Source: Hexactinellida sp. DTS-2022
Taxonomy: Eukaryota > Porifera > Hexactinellida
Assembly: GCA_028753945.1 (NCBI GenBank)
Contig: JAPNXP010000003.1
Span: 434,001-498,000 of the forward strand
Length of the DNA: 64,000 bases
Direction: 5' to 3'
Positions 1-10,828 of the stretch are shown piece by piece; position 1 is the first letter of the stretch, and every line of letters begins with the position of its first letter. The notes under the pieces were generated by a model. That model made no database searches. It was not told the DNA's origin and worked only from the letters and a program-made list of their open reading frames with translations. The translations under genes were made by a program, and so were the position numbers.

Positions 1-944
1 TTATATTGCTTTAACTTGTTAAATCCTACTCTAGTGATTCAACTTGCGATAATTATATTGATTTAACTTAGAAATTCCAGCTGGCTTCTATTTAATTCTA
101 ATATTACTATACAATGGATTAAATAAATATTATAATATAAGGAATTTGTTGACTAAATTCAACTTAACCGTGGATAACATTGCTAAAATTAATAACTAAT
201 ACTATAATTTATTAACAATAAATATTGAATGATTGGCTTTAAACTCAAGATGGTTTATGATAGAACTAACTGTTAAGATTTTACAATCCACAACAACGAC
301 AGATTAAGTGAATATATTTATTTCGGCGAGAATATTCTTGCACAATTAATGTACTTACGTAATTAATTATAATTAATTCCTTTTGTATTTAACTTATAGA
401 CGGTTCAAATTGGATTATTGGGGTTATCGAGTGCGTGGAATTCAAACCTGATAGTGAAATTCAATTTAAATTAATAATAATTCGCTAATAATTGAACATA
501 ATTTTTTTTGCTGTATATAATAATGGTGTTAAATAATTAATACATTAATTAAATTTTTATACTAATTAGCTAAATTTCATTAATCTCAGAGATGATACTA
601 GATAGAAACAAACTTTCAATTTATCAATTGGTCCTTATGCCAGGTACCACCTATACAAGTGGGTCTTGACACCCTGAGGTGATGATGACATCGTTAAAAA
701 AATGTATTTTTACAATTTTTTTAATTCAACATTTAAAATGGGTTAGTTGGTGTTGGGTGATGACCCAACACTCACATAAAAAATGCTGGCTCATCACATA
801 TTATATTCTACTGAAACTTGAATATCTTTGAAACGAAGTGAGCAAAATGGAAACTTCCACGACTCTAAGGGTCGTTGCCTTCTGAAACACCTTTCTGAAA
901 TAATTTAACACCTTCATAGTGATGATGACATGGCGGGAAAAAAA

Positions 945-1059
945 TCCAAAATTGCAGCCTGTGCCGAGAGCATGTTCCCTTGGAGGCACTATCAATAAAC
1001 CACCATCAAAATATAGTGCCACCAAAGGAACATGCGTAGGCACAGGCTGCAATTTTGGA
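945..1059. repeat. 115-bp hairpin, copy 1
   Basis: Imperfect inverted repeat starting TCCAAAATTGCAGCC and ending GGCTGCAATTTTGGA, arms about 50 bp, short loop. The arms carry GTGCC, GCATGTTCC and CTTTGG. It ends each array unit. Confidence 0.85.
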
Positions 1060-1792
1060 TTTTTTTATTATTTTTTCTCCGTAGACGGTGCCCTGGCCTG
1101 AGCTTTATAGTTGATGGGCTGAAACTTGGCATGTAGGTGCGATGGGACCGTCTAATTTGCACCTGGGGTTACGATTTTTGATTAACAAATTTTGGCCACA
1201 TCTTTAACACCTTTCAAAATTTTTCTGGTCCATAACTCAAAATATGTTTACTAAACCCCCAAATTTTATTTCATATTTGGATTCATCTTAAAATTCTGCG
1301 TCTGTTGGGAGAAATATTTTCTTTTTAATGGGTTTAATTTTTGCCATAAATGGGGGTTGAAATTTACTTGTTTACTCAGACTTCAATTTCAGTAAAGTGT
1401 TAAATCTAATTCTATTGTTTCAACTTGTAATAATTATATTGATTTAACTTGTTAAATCCTACTCTAGTGATTCAACTTGCGATAATTATATTGATTTAAC
1501 TTATAAATTCCAGCTGGCTTCTATTTAATTCTAGTATTACTATACAATTGATTAAATAAAATAATATAATATAAGGAATTTGTTGACTCAACTCAACCAA
1601 CCGTGGATAACATTGCTAAAATAAATTACTACTAATATATTTCATTATCAATACAAAATGAATGAATGGCAATAAACTCTAGATGGTTTATGATAGAAAC
1701 AAACTTCAAATTCAACAATCGTTCCTTGTGACTCCGACCACTTAACAAATGGTTCTTCACACCTTGGGCGTTGATGACTTTTCGAAAAAAAA

Positions 1793-1907
1793 TCCAAAAT
1801 TGCAGCCTGCGCCGACAGCATGTTCCTTTGGAGGCACTATCAATAAATAACCAACAAAATATAGTGCCACCAAAGGAACATGCGTCGGCACAGGTTGCAA
1901 TTTTGGA
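1793..1907. repeat. 115-bp hairpin, copy 2
   Basis: Second copy of the TCCAAAATTGCAGCC hairpin, in the short array unit, directly followed by the 34-bp palindromic motif array. Confidence 0.85.
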
Positions 1908-1913
1908 TTTTTA

Positions 1914-2120
1914 CTGTGCCGACTATACTATACTATAGTGGCCCAGTATTGGAATCACTGCCTTTATTACTGTGCCGACTATACTATAGTATAGTGGCCC
2001 AGTATTGGTCTTAGTGCTTTGGTTATTATTACTGTGCCGACTATACTATAGTATAGTGGCCCAGTTCTAATCTCACTGCCTTTATTACTGTGCCGACTAT
2101 ACTATAGTATAGTGGCCCAG
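1914..2120 (+). repeat. Four-copy array of a 34-bp palindromic motif
   Basis: Four copies, spaced about 60 bp, of a motif that starts CTGTGCCGACTATAC and ends GTGGCCCAG. The core ACTATACTATAGTATAGT is a perfect palindrome in most copies and could form a cruciform. Spacers alternate between two short variants. Single copies lie at 15,985, 17,250 and 18,740, inverted copies at about 19,983-20,072, and a half copy at 62,094. Confidence 0.85.
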
Positions 2121-3468
2121 TTCTAATCTCAGTGCCTTGGTTAGTTATTATTATTATTTATCCGTAGCCACTCCACAGAACAGAGTTTTATCAACTAAGA
2201 GCCCAAATTTTTAGGATGGGTGTCTCATGGGTTACAGATGTGCACCTGGGGTTACGATTTTTAATTAAGAAATTTTGGACACATGTTTAACACCTTTCAA
2301 AATTTGTCTGGTCCATAGCTCAAAAATTGTTTTACTAAATCCCCAAATTTTATTTCACATTTGGATTCGCCATAAAATTCTGCGTCTGATGGGAGAAGTA
2401 ACTTTTCAATAAAGGGGTCAATTTCTGCCATAAATGGGGGTTGAAATTTCTTTGTTTACTCACACTTCAATTTCAGTAAAACTGTGAAATCTAATTCCAT
2501 TGTTTCAACTTGTAATAATTATATTGCTTTAACTTGTTAAATCCTACTCTAGTGATTCAACTTGCGATAATTATATTCATTTAACTTATAAATTCCAGCT
2601 GGCTTCTATTTAATTCTAGTATTACTATACAATGGATTAAATAAAATATTATAATATAAGGAATTTGTTGACTTAATTCAACTTAACCGTGGATAACATT
2701 GCTAAAATACATAACTAATACTATAATTTATTAACAATACATAATGAATGAATGGCTTTAAAGTTTAAACTCAAGATGGTTTATGATAGAACCGTAAGAT
2801 TTTACATTCCACAACAACGACAGATTAAGTGAATATATTTATTTCGGCGAGAATATTCTTGCACAATTAATGTACTGACGTAATTAATTCTAATTAATTC
2901 GCTCTGTGTTTAACGTATAGAGACGGTTCTAAATTGATTATTGGGTTTATCGAGTTCGCTGAATTCAAATATGATAATGAAATTCAATTTAAATTAATAA
3001 TTATTCCAAATAATTGAACTTAATTTATTTTGATGTACATAATTTTGGTGTTAAATTATTAATAGATTAATTAAATTTTTATACTAATTAGCTAAATTTC
3101 ATTAATCTCAGAGATGATACAAGATAGAAACAAACTTTGAATTTATCAATTGGTCCTTATGCCAGGTACCACCTATACAAGTGGGTCTTGACACCTTGAG
3201 GTGATGATGACATCGTCAAAAAAATCTATTTTTACAATTTTTTTAATTCGACATTTAAAATGGGTTAGTTGGTGTTGGGTGATGACCCAACACTCACATA
3301 AAAAATCCTGACTCATCACTTAATATATTCAACTGAAACTTGAATATCTTTGAAATGAAGTGAGCTAAAACATAACTTTCAACTCACTAAGCGTTGTTGC
3401 CTTTGGAAACACCTTTTCGAAATAATTTAACACCTTCATAGTGATGATGACATGGCGAAAAAAAAAAA

Positions 3469-3583
3469 TCCAAAATTGCAGCCTATGCCGAGAGCATGTT
3501 CCTATGGAGGCACTATCAATAAACCACCACCAAAATATAGTTCCACCAAAGGAACATGCGTCGGCACAGGCTGCAATTTTGGA
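3469..3583. repeat. 115-bp hairpin, copy 3
   Basis: Third copy of the hairpin that ends array units, with the same arms and loop as copies 1 and 2. Confidence 0.85.
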
Positions 3584-4404
3584 TTTTATTATTATTTATC
3601 CGTAGCTCACCTACAGAACAGAGCATAATTAACTAAGAACTGAAATTTTCAGGACAAGTGTCTCATAGGTTACAGATGTGCACCTGGGATCACGGTTTTT
3701 TATCACATTTTTTTGGCCACATTTTGCACCTGTTTAATATTAAAACAGGAACAATAAAGAGTACCCGAATACTCAATTTATATCCATTCGATAGAGAATT
3801 CAATTCTACACCTTATCACAGTGCACGAATTTTCAAATTGGGCTTCGTATCTGCCGCAATTTAGTTGCAAATTCCCTTTGTTTACTAACACTTCTGTTCA
3901 ATTAAAAGTGCTAAATCTAATTCTATTGTTTCACCTTTTAAAATTATATTGATTCAACTTGTTAAATCTTACACTATTGTTTCAACTTGCGATTATTATA
4001 TTGATTCTACTTGTGACTTCGAACTGGCTTCTATTTCAACTAATGTTAGGCATTTCGTTGCTATTTATACTAGAGTTCTCCAGTTTTAATTAAAACTATT
4101 ATATTTTCAATACAACTTGCTACTTTTATTTGCTATTTACAATTTGCTACTTTTTCGATACTTTAACGAAGCTCATCCATTCCTAAGGTTAGTATGAATT
4201 AAGTTATTACATTTATGAATTAATTAAGTTAGTAGATTCGAAGTTAATTAAGTTATTATATTTATTAATGAAGTTATTACAATAGAAGTTTCGATTAATT
4301 CCTCTATTACTTCTCGATGAATTTATTAACTTATTTTATTTATGCTTTGATGAATTCAGTTATTTTCTGATCACTACACCATTGTTAATTTACTTATACT
4401 AGAT

Positions 4405-4657
4405 ATGATTTCTATTGAGCTTTGGAGAGCAAGAATTGGAGGCTGGGGAGGAAAAGGTAGATTACCTAGGGGATGTGATGAGACCCAGAATTTCTACCCC
4501 ATTACGAAACAGGCGGATCCGATATTAGCACTATCATGTTGCCTGTTGTTCGTAGTCATCAGGATACTCCTAATTATTGGTGGAGTTGAGCTAAATCCTG
4601 GACCTACCGGAGGAGATCCTAATGCCTCATCTTCTGAAGACTTCTCATCTGAAACAG
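4405..4657 (+). CDS. Helentron exon 1 with 2A-like ribosome-skipping peptide
   Basis: The exon starts at ATG 4,405 and encodes a leader whose residues ~40-58 are hydrophobic, followed directly by GGVELNPGP (4,579-4,605). This matches the 2A/StopGo signature (D/G-V-E-x-N-P-G-P), where translation skips the Gly-Pro bond, here Gly66-Pro67. The donor is CAG/GTATTT at 4,658. Joining to the acceptor TTTTAG at 5,443 keeps the frame, since the lone G completes a GAT codon. The 2A would therefore detach a 66-residue leader from the transposon protein. 2A motifs are known from RNA viruses and from some non-LTR retrotransposons, where the leader can also act as a targeting signal. The motif is seen; its activity is inferred. 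Confidence 0.75.
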
Positions 4658-5209
4658 GTATTTATTTCATTGTCATTTAATTATGAAGTTTAGTCATTAT
4701 GTATTTTTGCATATTTTCGAAGCGAATTATCCATTTAATTAATTTAATTAATTAACTATGAAAGGATGTCATCGATAATTCTTAAAATGAATAGTTAACA
4801 GTTTTTATCTAAATCAACCATCTTCTCCATACACTAAGTACACTGATATTATAAGTCTGTAACTATAAGAGGCATACGTATTATATTACATTACAAACTA
4901 TGCTGCTTGATAATTACTCTTAGTTTTTTTTAAGTGAAGATGTGTTTCACAGAAGTGCAATGAAAACACTTGCATATTTACAGTTGATGATTTCAATTCT
5001 AATATTCAAATTAGTAACGAAATAATAAACTATTTATATCTCTTTTCTAATAATTATACTTACTGTTAATTAAACACTTGCACATCTACAGTTTTTGATT
5101 TCAATTATATTATTCAAATTATTAACGAAATAATAAGATATTTATATCTCTTTTGTAAATATAGCCGATTGTTGTTTTTATTCTTTACAGTTCAAACATA
5201 ATCTAAATA

Positions 5210-5364
5210 TACAATGATATTGCTTTATTAGCAACTGGCATTTTGTATTAAATTTGGTTGCTAATAGAGCACCAAAAATAACATTAAAAGTTTGCTTGGG
5301 AACTTAAAATAAGTGCTAGCAGAGTAATGTTGCTAATAGGGGAGTTGCTAGCAATTCCACTGTA
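5210..5364. mobile_element. Small pogo/Tc1-like MITE in Helentron intron 1
   Basis: Runs from a TA-CAATGATATTGC end to a GCAATTCCACTG-TA end; internal motifs TTGCTTTATTAGCAAC and GCTAGCAATTCC are shared with copies at 59,722-59,880 and 61,092-61,253. Lies inside the 786-bp intron 4,658-5,443. Confidence 0.6.
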
Positions 5365-5443
5365 TGTTTTAATAAGATGAAATGCAATTTGAGTATTGGT
5401 ATTCTATTTATATTGTTCCTATACCCATAATACAATATTTTAG

Positions 5444-6528
5444 ATACTATGGATATTTCGACTGATCTTACTATCCGAGAATTGAATCCAATGGAAGTAC
5501 AGTTATGCTCGCAAGGAGAAACTAACGAAGATTCGGAATCTGAAATGAATGCTGATCTAAGCCAGGACATTCAGCGTACCCCGATTACTTCTCAGGTTGT
5601 ACCGATGAATGATCTCGGGCTGTCTAGCCAGTGCTCCTCTAGTTGTGCTACTCCTAGCAAGGGCACACCTATCTCTACTCCTAAGTCTCGGAAGAGGAAG
5701 GGGTATAGAGCTACTAAGGATAGAAAGAGAGATGCTATTAAAAAGAGGAGAACGGATGATACTGAGTTTCGTGATAATGAAAACGAAACAAGACTTGTTA
5801 ATGCCAAGAAAGCTCTGGAAGATCCTGAGACACGAGCGAAACATAATAATGATATGTTGAAAATAATGACAAATAAGCTCAAAGATCCAGCTGAGAGGGC
5901 GAAACATAATGCATTTGTTGCAGATAAGCTCAAGGATCCAGCTGAGAGGGCAAAACATAATACCGCTGTTGCCAATAAGCTCAAGGATCCAGCTGAGAGG
6001 GCAAAACATAATACCGCTGTTGCCAATAAGCTCAAGGATCCAGCTGAGAGGGCGAAACATAATGCATCTGTTTCCAATAAGCTCAAGGATCCAGCTGAGA
6101 GGGCAAAACATAATACCGCTGTTGCCAATAAGCTCAAGGATCCAGCTGAGAGGGCGAAACATAATACCGCTGTTGCCAATAAGCTCACGGATCCAGCTGA
6201 GAGGGCAAAACATAATGCATCTGTTGCAGATAAGCTCAAGGATCCGGCTGAGAGGGCGAAACATAATGAACGCCAACTGAAGCTTGTTACCGAGAAACGG
6301 ATAGACTCTAACGAGAAAATAAAACACAACCTAGCTGAGTTAGATAGGTATAGAACTATGCAAAGTGCACTTAAGTCGGTTATTCTCAAATATCTATCTG
6401 AGATAGCTGAAGGGCCCACTTTTGTTTGTTCTTGCTGTGGATGTCTCCATTTCAGGAAAACAGTTGTAATTCTTAAGATAGAAAAACTTGTTTCAACGAA
6501 TGTGTGCAAACATGATTTCGTCAAACAG
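5444..6528 (+). CDS. Helentron exon 2: basic, repeat-bearing, zinc-binding N-terminal region
   Basis: In frame with exon 1. After an acidic, Ser-rich start comes a basic stretch (KSRKRKGYRATKDRKRD), then eight or nine near-identical 17-residue units built on KLKDPAERAKHN (about 5,870-6,270; 51-bp DNA repeat), then a Cys cluster FVCSCCGCLHF (about 6,418-6,450) typical of the Helitron N-terminal zinc region. The exon ends at CAG/GTAATT, 6,529. The repeats are very similar at DNA level, so the expansion is recent or kept uniform by gene conversion. Antisense ORFs of 256 and 323 codons here are shadows of the repeat. Confidence 0.75.
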
Positions 6529-6672
6529 GTAATTATATTGTACTCCATTGGTATTATTATCAATATCTTTAAATATAATAAGATTTAATTATAAATTAAT
6601 TATTGATAATTAGGTTTTAAATATAATCTTTAATTAATCTTATTAATTTTATCTATAATTATTTCTATTTAG

Positions 6673-7523
6673 GTTTTTCTCTATGAGACAGTCAACATTG
6701 AGTATGTGTGTAAGACCTGTCTGATTAATATCAAAGATGGCAGAGTCCCTAAGATAGCGTTGTGCCGTGGCTTAACTTTCCCCGAGATCCCTCCTGCTCT
6801 ATCTGGTCTGACTGTGATAGAACAGAGACTGGTATCTCCCAGGCACGAGTTCATGAACATCAGATCTCTGGGCAGGGAGAGACAGCACGGGCTGCACGGC
6901 ATGGTTGTTAATGTTCCCATAGACGTAGATAAGACTGTTAATCAGTTACCTAGGACGTTCTTACAGTCCCAAACCATTCAGTTACAGTTGTTTCGTAAGT
7001 TATCGTTCGCGAAACCTTATTTATACGAAACGATAAGACCGAATGTAGTGTTAGAAGCAGCTCTCTATCTCTCTACCACTGAGCTCTTCAAGCTAGAGAA
7101 GGTAGTAGTTTCAGAGAAATGGGTTAACTCTGTTCCACGAACTGGTATTGATAATGTTAATTTTATTGTTAACCCGAATGACGAGCCTTGTGATATAGTG
7201 GTAGATGAAGAGGAACAGGGTTCTGAGACCGTTCCTGGTATCGAGGAGCTCTTCGATAACCTTGAGGAGTTGTTGAAGGAGATTGATGATTGGGATGAGA
7301 CCAAGGATGATCTCCCCATTAACCCTGGTTCTCTAGACACACTGCTGCTGTCTAATGAGAACCTGCTAATGAAATTGGCTCCTGGAGAAGGGAGGAAGCC
7401 TCTGTACTTAACCACGGATAAGTTTATAGAGGAACTAGCGTACCCTTGTGTGTTTGCTGGTCAATGCAGAGACTTACCTCAGGACTTGTCTATCCTCAAG
7501 AAATCAAAGTCTGACATCTTGAG
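6673..7523 (+). CDS. Helentron exon 3: Helitron N-terminal (DUF6570-like) region
   Basis: Starts after the acceptor CTATTTAG (6,672), in phase with exon 2; intron 2 is 144 bp. It carries CKTCLINIKDGRVPKIAL, then GLTFPEIPPALSGL, then VIEQRLVSPRHEFMNIRSLG and VVNVPIDV with LPRTF. This is the conserved order found before the Rep domain in Helitron/Helentron proteins (GL-x-P-x-L, L-x-x-x-E-x-x-L-I-S-P, V-N-V-P, L-P-R). An acidic linker follows (about 7,180-7,320). The donor is GAG/GTTAGT at 7,524. Confidence 0.8.
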
Positions 7524-7632
7524 GTTAGTTATTATCTAATAATACTTATAATCTCAATCTCTACCATAAACATAATTTTGTTACTCAACCATGGATATTC
7601 TTAAAGTTTAATGACTATGTTATATGAGATAT

Positions 7633-7801
7633 CTTATATGTAGACCGTCTAGAAATAGACCAGGTTTTATTCCCTATACATTAGTATTACCCATAAAAAG
7701 CAGGGCAAGTGGTCTACAGAATTTATAGACGGTCTACAAATTTTTGGCTTATTTGTATGGGCTTTTATAGACCGTCTATTTCTAGACGGTCTACATATAA
7801 G
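7633..7801. mobile_element. Palindromic element in Helentron intron 3
   Basis: Foldback with arms CTTATATGTAGACCGTCTAG and the reverse complement at 7,782-7,801, and inner TAGACGGTCTA repeats. Lies within intron 7,524-7,905. Confidence 0.7.
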
Positions 7802-7905
7802 GATGCTCATGTTATATCCATGGTCCAATAACATATTTGTTTATTTAAATTACAATTAACTAAGTTTCAATATTATTTTCAATACTTCTAATGAGAGTTC
7901 CCTAG

Positions 7906-9669
7906 ATATGATAGGAGATGTAGCACTAACATCCCTCTGCTGCTTCTCAAGTACAAACTGGTGGAGACAGCTAGTCTTAACAGTGCTATCAGTATTTGTA
8001 TGAGAAAAACAAAGTCTACAGATGGACAGGCTATAACTGTATCTGATGTTCTCAATGACGAGAATCTGGAGAGAATGGTTGAGGACGATGAGGCTTTTAA
8101 GTTCTTAAAGCAATTCCGGTCTACCCCTGCATTCTGGCAGCAGAAACAGAGAGAGCTGATGTCTATGATAAGACAGCTGGGATGTCCCACGTTCTTTCTA
8201 ACTCTGTCTGCTGCTGAGACTAAATGGCTAGAGCTACTAAGGATACTGAAACAGATCCTCGATGACGTTAAGCTGTCTGTTGAAGAGGTTCTGGAATTCC
8301 AGTGGAGCGAGAGAGCAGATCTGATAAGGAGAGATCCTGTCACTTGTGCTAGGTACTTTGATCACCGCTCCAAGGAGCTATTTAAAGTACTTCGATCAGA
8401 GGTTATTCCCCTTGGTAAATTGACTGATTACTATTTGAGAATAGAATTTCAGCAAAGAGGGTCACCACATGTGCATTCATTACTTTGGGTACAAGATGCC
8501 CCTAAGTATGACCACAATCCGTTACCTGAAGTAATAGAATTTATTGATCGTACTATCTCATGTAAATTGCCAGATGAGACTAGTATAATAACTGAGGATG
8601 ACATTAAGTTACAGCGACATAAACACACGAATACGTGTTATAAGAAAAAGTCGTTTCGTCGTTGTAGGTTTGGTATTCCAGGGCCGTAGCCACCAAAATC
8701 AAAGTGATCAGGTTAACTTGACCAACCTGACCGAGTGGCCAGGTTAATCTGGCCAACTTGACCGAGTGGCCAGGTTAATCTGGCCAACCTGACCGAGTGG
8801 TAAGGTTAATCTGACCAACCTGACCGAGTGGTCAGGTTAATCTGGCCAACCTGACCGAGTAGCCAGGTTAATCTGGCCAACCTGACCGAGTGGCCAGGTT
8901 AATCTGGCCAACCTGACCGAGTGGCCAGGTTAATCTGGCCAACCTGACCGAGTGTTAAGGTTAATCTGACCAACCTGACCGAGTGGTGCCATATTGGGAA
9001 ATTCAACAACCAAAAGTGGTCAGGTTGAAACCTGACCAACCTGACCAGTGGCTACGGCCCTGTATTCCGTACCCTCCAATGGTATCAACTAAAATTCTAG
9101 AACCTTTGGAGTTTGCTGCCAGTACGGCTACCAAAGAGGAGATAGCAGCTAACGCAGCTCTTAAGGAGACTGCTAAGAAAATATATACTCTCATTGACAC
9201 CTATGATAAGAGCGATACTGACTTAGGTAGTATAACGATACAGGATTTCTTTAATGAACTCTATGTTACCGAAGAGCAATACATAACTGCATTGAGATCT
9301 TGTATTAATAGACCTACTATATTTCTGAAACGAAATTTGAATGAGATACGAATCAATGCTCATAATACGACTATTTTGCATTTATGGAAAGCTAATATGG
9401 ATCTCCAATACATATTGGATCCATACGCTTGTGCTGTTTACGTTATTTCGTATATCGGAAAGTCCCAACGTGGGATGTCTAAGTTGTTGAGAGATGCCTT
9501 AATGCATCTGAAAGCAGGCAATGCCACTATTAAAGAGAGACTGAGGGGAATTGCTTACAAATTTCAGAGCTGTAGGAGGTATCAGCTCAGGAGGTTTCTT
9601 ACCATCTCCTCAGTCTCCCTCTCTCTAAGTGCAGTAGAGCTAATGTCTATATTAACACTAGTCCGCTAA
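7906..9669 (+). pseudogene. Helentron Rep (HUH) domain, split by a 384-bp MITE
   Basis: The acceptor TTCCCTAG at 7,905 joins exon 3 to give the Helitron motif RYDRR. The domain holds RYFDHR (about 8,350), LGKLTDYYLRIEFQQRG and the HUH metal-site motif HVH (8,467-8,475), then CRFGIP, where the MITE 8,679-9,062 interrupts it. Past the MITE the frame resumes with YPPMV, then the Rep tyrosine region CAVYVISYIGKSQRG (about 9,430-9,480). Near 9,580 the reading frame changes: conserved residues that follow (VSAQE, YINTSPL) lie in another frame. HUH Rep proteins nick and join single strands during rolling-circle transposition. The copy cannot encode an intact Rep. Confidence 0.8.
8679..9062. mobile_element. 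hAT-like MITE with 31-bp repeats, inserted in Rep
   Basis: Terminal inverted repeats CAGGGCCGTAGCCAC and GTGGCTACGGCCCTG, perfect over 15 bp. Flanked by a 5-bp duplication TATTC (8,674-8,678 and 9,063-9,067). Removing the insert and one duplication restores the conserved Helitron residues CRFGIPYPP in frame. Most of the inside is about ten copies of a 31-bp unit built on GACCGAGTGGCCAGG and TGGCCAACCT, itself semi-palindromic. Confidence 0.9.
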
Positions 9670-9706
9670 TAAACGGGTTAGGATACTCAAGTCCAAACCC
9701 ATTCTA

Positions 9707-10828
9707 ATGGGTATGGAGCAGGATTCTGTAGATATACTTCTGTCAGGTCTAATTGAGCACTACATGCAACGACCTGATGAGTTAGAGGAAACATGCCTAG
9801 CAGAGTTTGCAGCTTGGTATGAATTTCAATCTAGTAAGAGGATATGTAAAACTAATCCCGACTTTGAGGAGGAAAATATGGAAGACGAGGCAGCGTCCCT
9901 GGTCGATAATCCGAGACTATTTCCTCTCAGAGATACAGGTTTTATGAGACTCCGTCGTAAAGCTAAAATTATCCGATTTAGAAGGTATAGTATTATACAG
10001 GACGAAGTTAACTTTTATAGAGAACAGTTAATGCTGTTTGTACCATGGAGAACTGACACTAATGATACTGATAATATCGACTTTAAGTCTATGTATGCTA
10101 CCCATCTTACTCTGATTACTCAGAATAGGGAACTATTTGAAAGCAACGACCAATCCTTAATTGACGCGGCTATTAATATCCTCGAGGACTTGGACCCTGA
10201 TGAGCTTAACTTTGATGGGATTGCTATTGAGGAAATAATGAACAATGAGGGTGCAGTGGTTATTGAGGATACTGACTTCCAGGTAAACAATCCAGGGAAC
10301 GACAATCCCTGGACTGTAGATCCCAATAGTGATCCCGGAACTAAATTTGTAGGAGGATTCTTCACTATTCCTAACATGAATACTGAGGAGGTATTCCTTG
10401 AGATGTGTCGCAACTTGAACAAGGTTCAGCGTACTGTATTCCTCCACACTCTGCACTGCTTTAAGGCTATGAAGCAGCTGCCCATGTATCTCTATATAGG
10501 AGGAGGTGCTGGTGTTGGTAAGAATACGGTGGTACGAGTCTTATACGAAGGTTTGGTAAGATTTATGAATTCACTGCCTGGCACTAAACCTGATGCTATT
10601 AAGGTACTGCTAACAGCTCCTACAGGTAAAGCTGCTTTTAATATCCGTGGTATGACACTACATTCTGCATTTGCTTTACCTGTAACGGAGTTTAACGGCG
10701 AAATGCCCAACTTATCTTCTGATGTTTGTAACACATTAAGAAGTAAACTAAGCTGTTTAAAAGTTATCATAATAGATGAAATATCCATGGTTGGTAGTAA
10801 ATTTTGTCTCAGGTTAATAAGCGATTGA
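9707..10828 (+). pseudogene. Helentron Rep C-terminus and PIF1-like helicase, N-terminal half
   Basis: Carries the end of Rep (HYMQRPDELEETCLAEFAAW, a conserved Helitron motif), an acidic linker, then a helicase with Walker A GGGAGVGKNT (about 10,498-10,530), TAPTGKAAFNIRG (motif Ia) with LHSAF, and Walker B IIIDEISMVG (about 10,765-10,795). The frame closes at 10,828; the next helicase motifs continue in the frame of the following ORF, so one frame change lies near 10,800. PIF1-type helicases unwind DNA during rolling-circle replication. Confidence 0.8.

Larger units (their letters stand above)
1..4045 (+). repeat. Left array of a 0.7-1.5 kb non-coding repeat unit
   Basis: At least three head-to-tail, partly deleted copies of one AT-rich unit. 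Each unit begins near a CCGTAG motif in one of two head forms (CTCCGTAGACGGTGCC near 1,078; ATCCGTAGCCACTCC near 2,160 and, diverged, near 3,598), runs through a shared body, and ends in a 115-bp hairpin. The copy at 1,078-1,910 lacks about 0.5 kb of the body found in the others. The last copy loses similarity near 4,045, where Helentron-associated sequence begins. The same unit resumes in the same orientation at 15,176. No coding capacity was seen; short ORFs here are chance. The class is unknown, perhaps a non-autonomous rolling-circle or satellite-like element. Confidence 0.75.

Noticed and set aside
919-1101. ORFs spanning the 115-bp hairpins (also at 15,815, 17,101 and 18,603)
   Set aside because: Each reads through hairpin arms and microsatellite-like flanks; reading frames are not kept between copies.
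5557-6563. Long antisense ORFs (256 and 323 codons) opposite Helentron exon 2
   Set aside because: They exist only because the 51-bp sense repeat lacks stops in those frames; their leucine/serine-rich repeats mirror the sense repeat.
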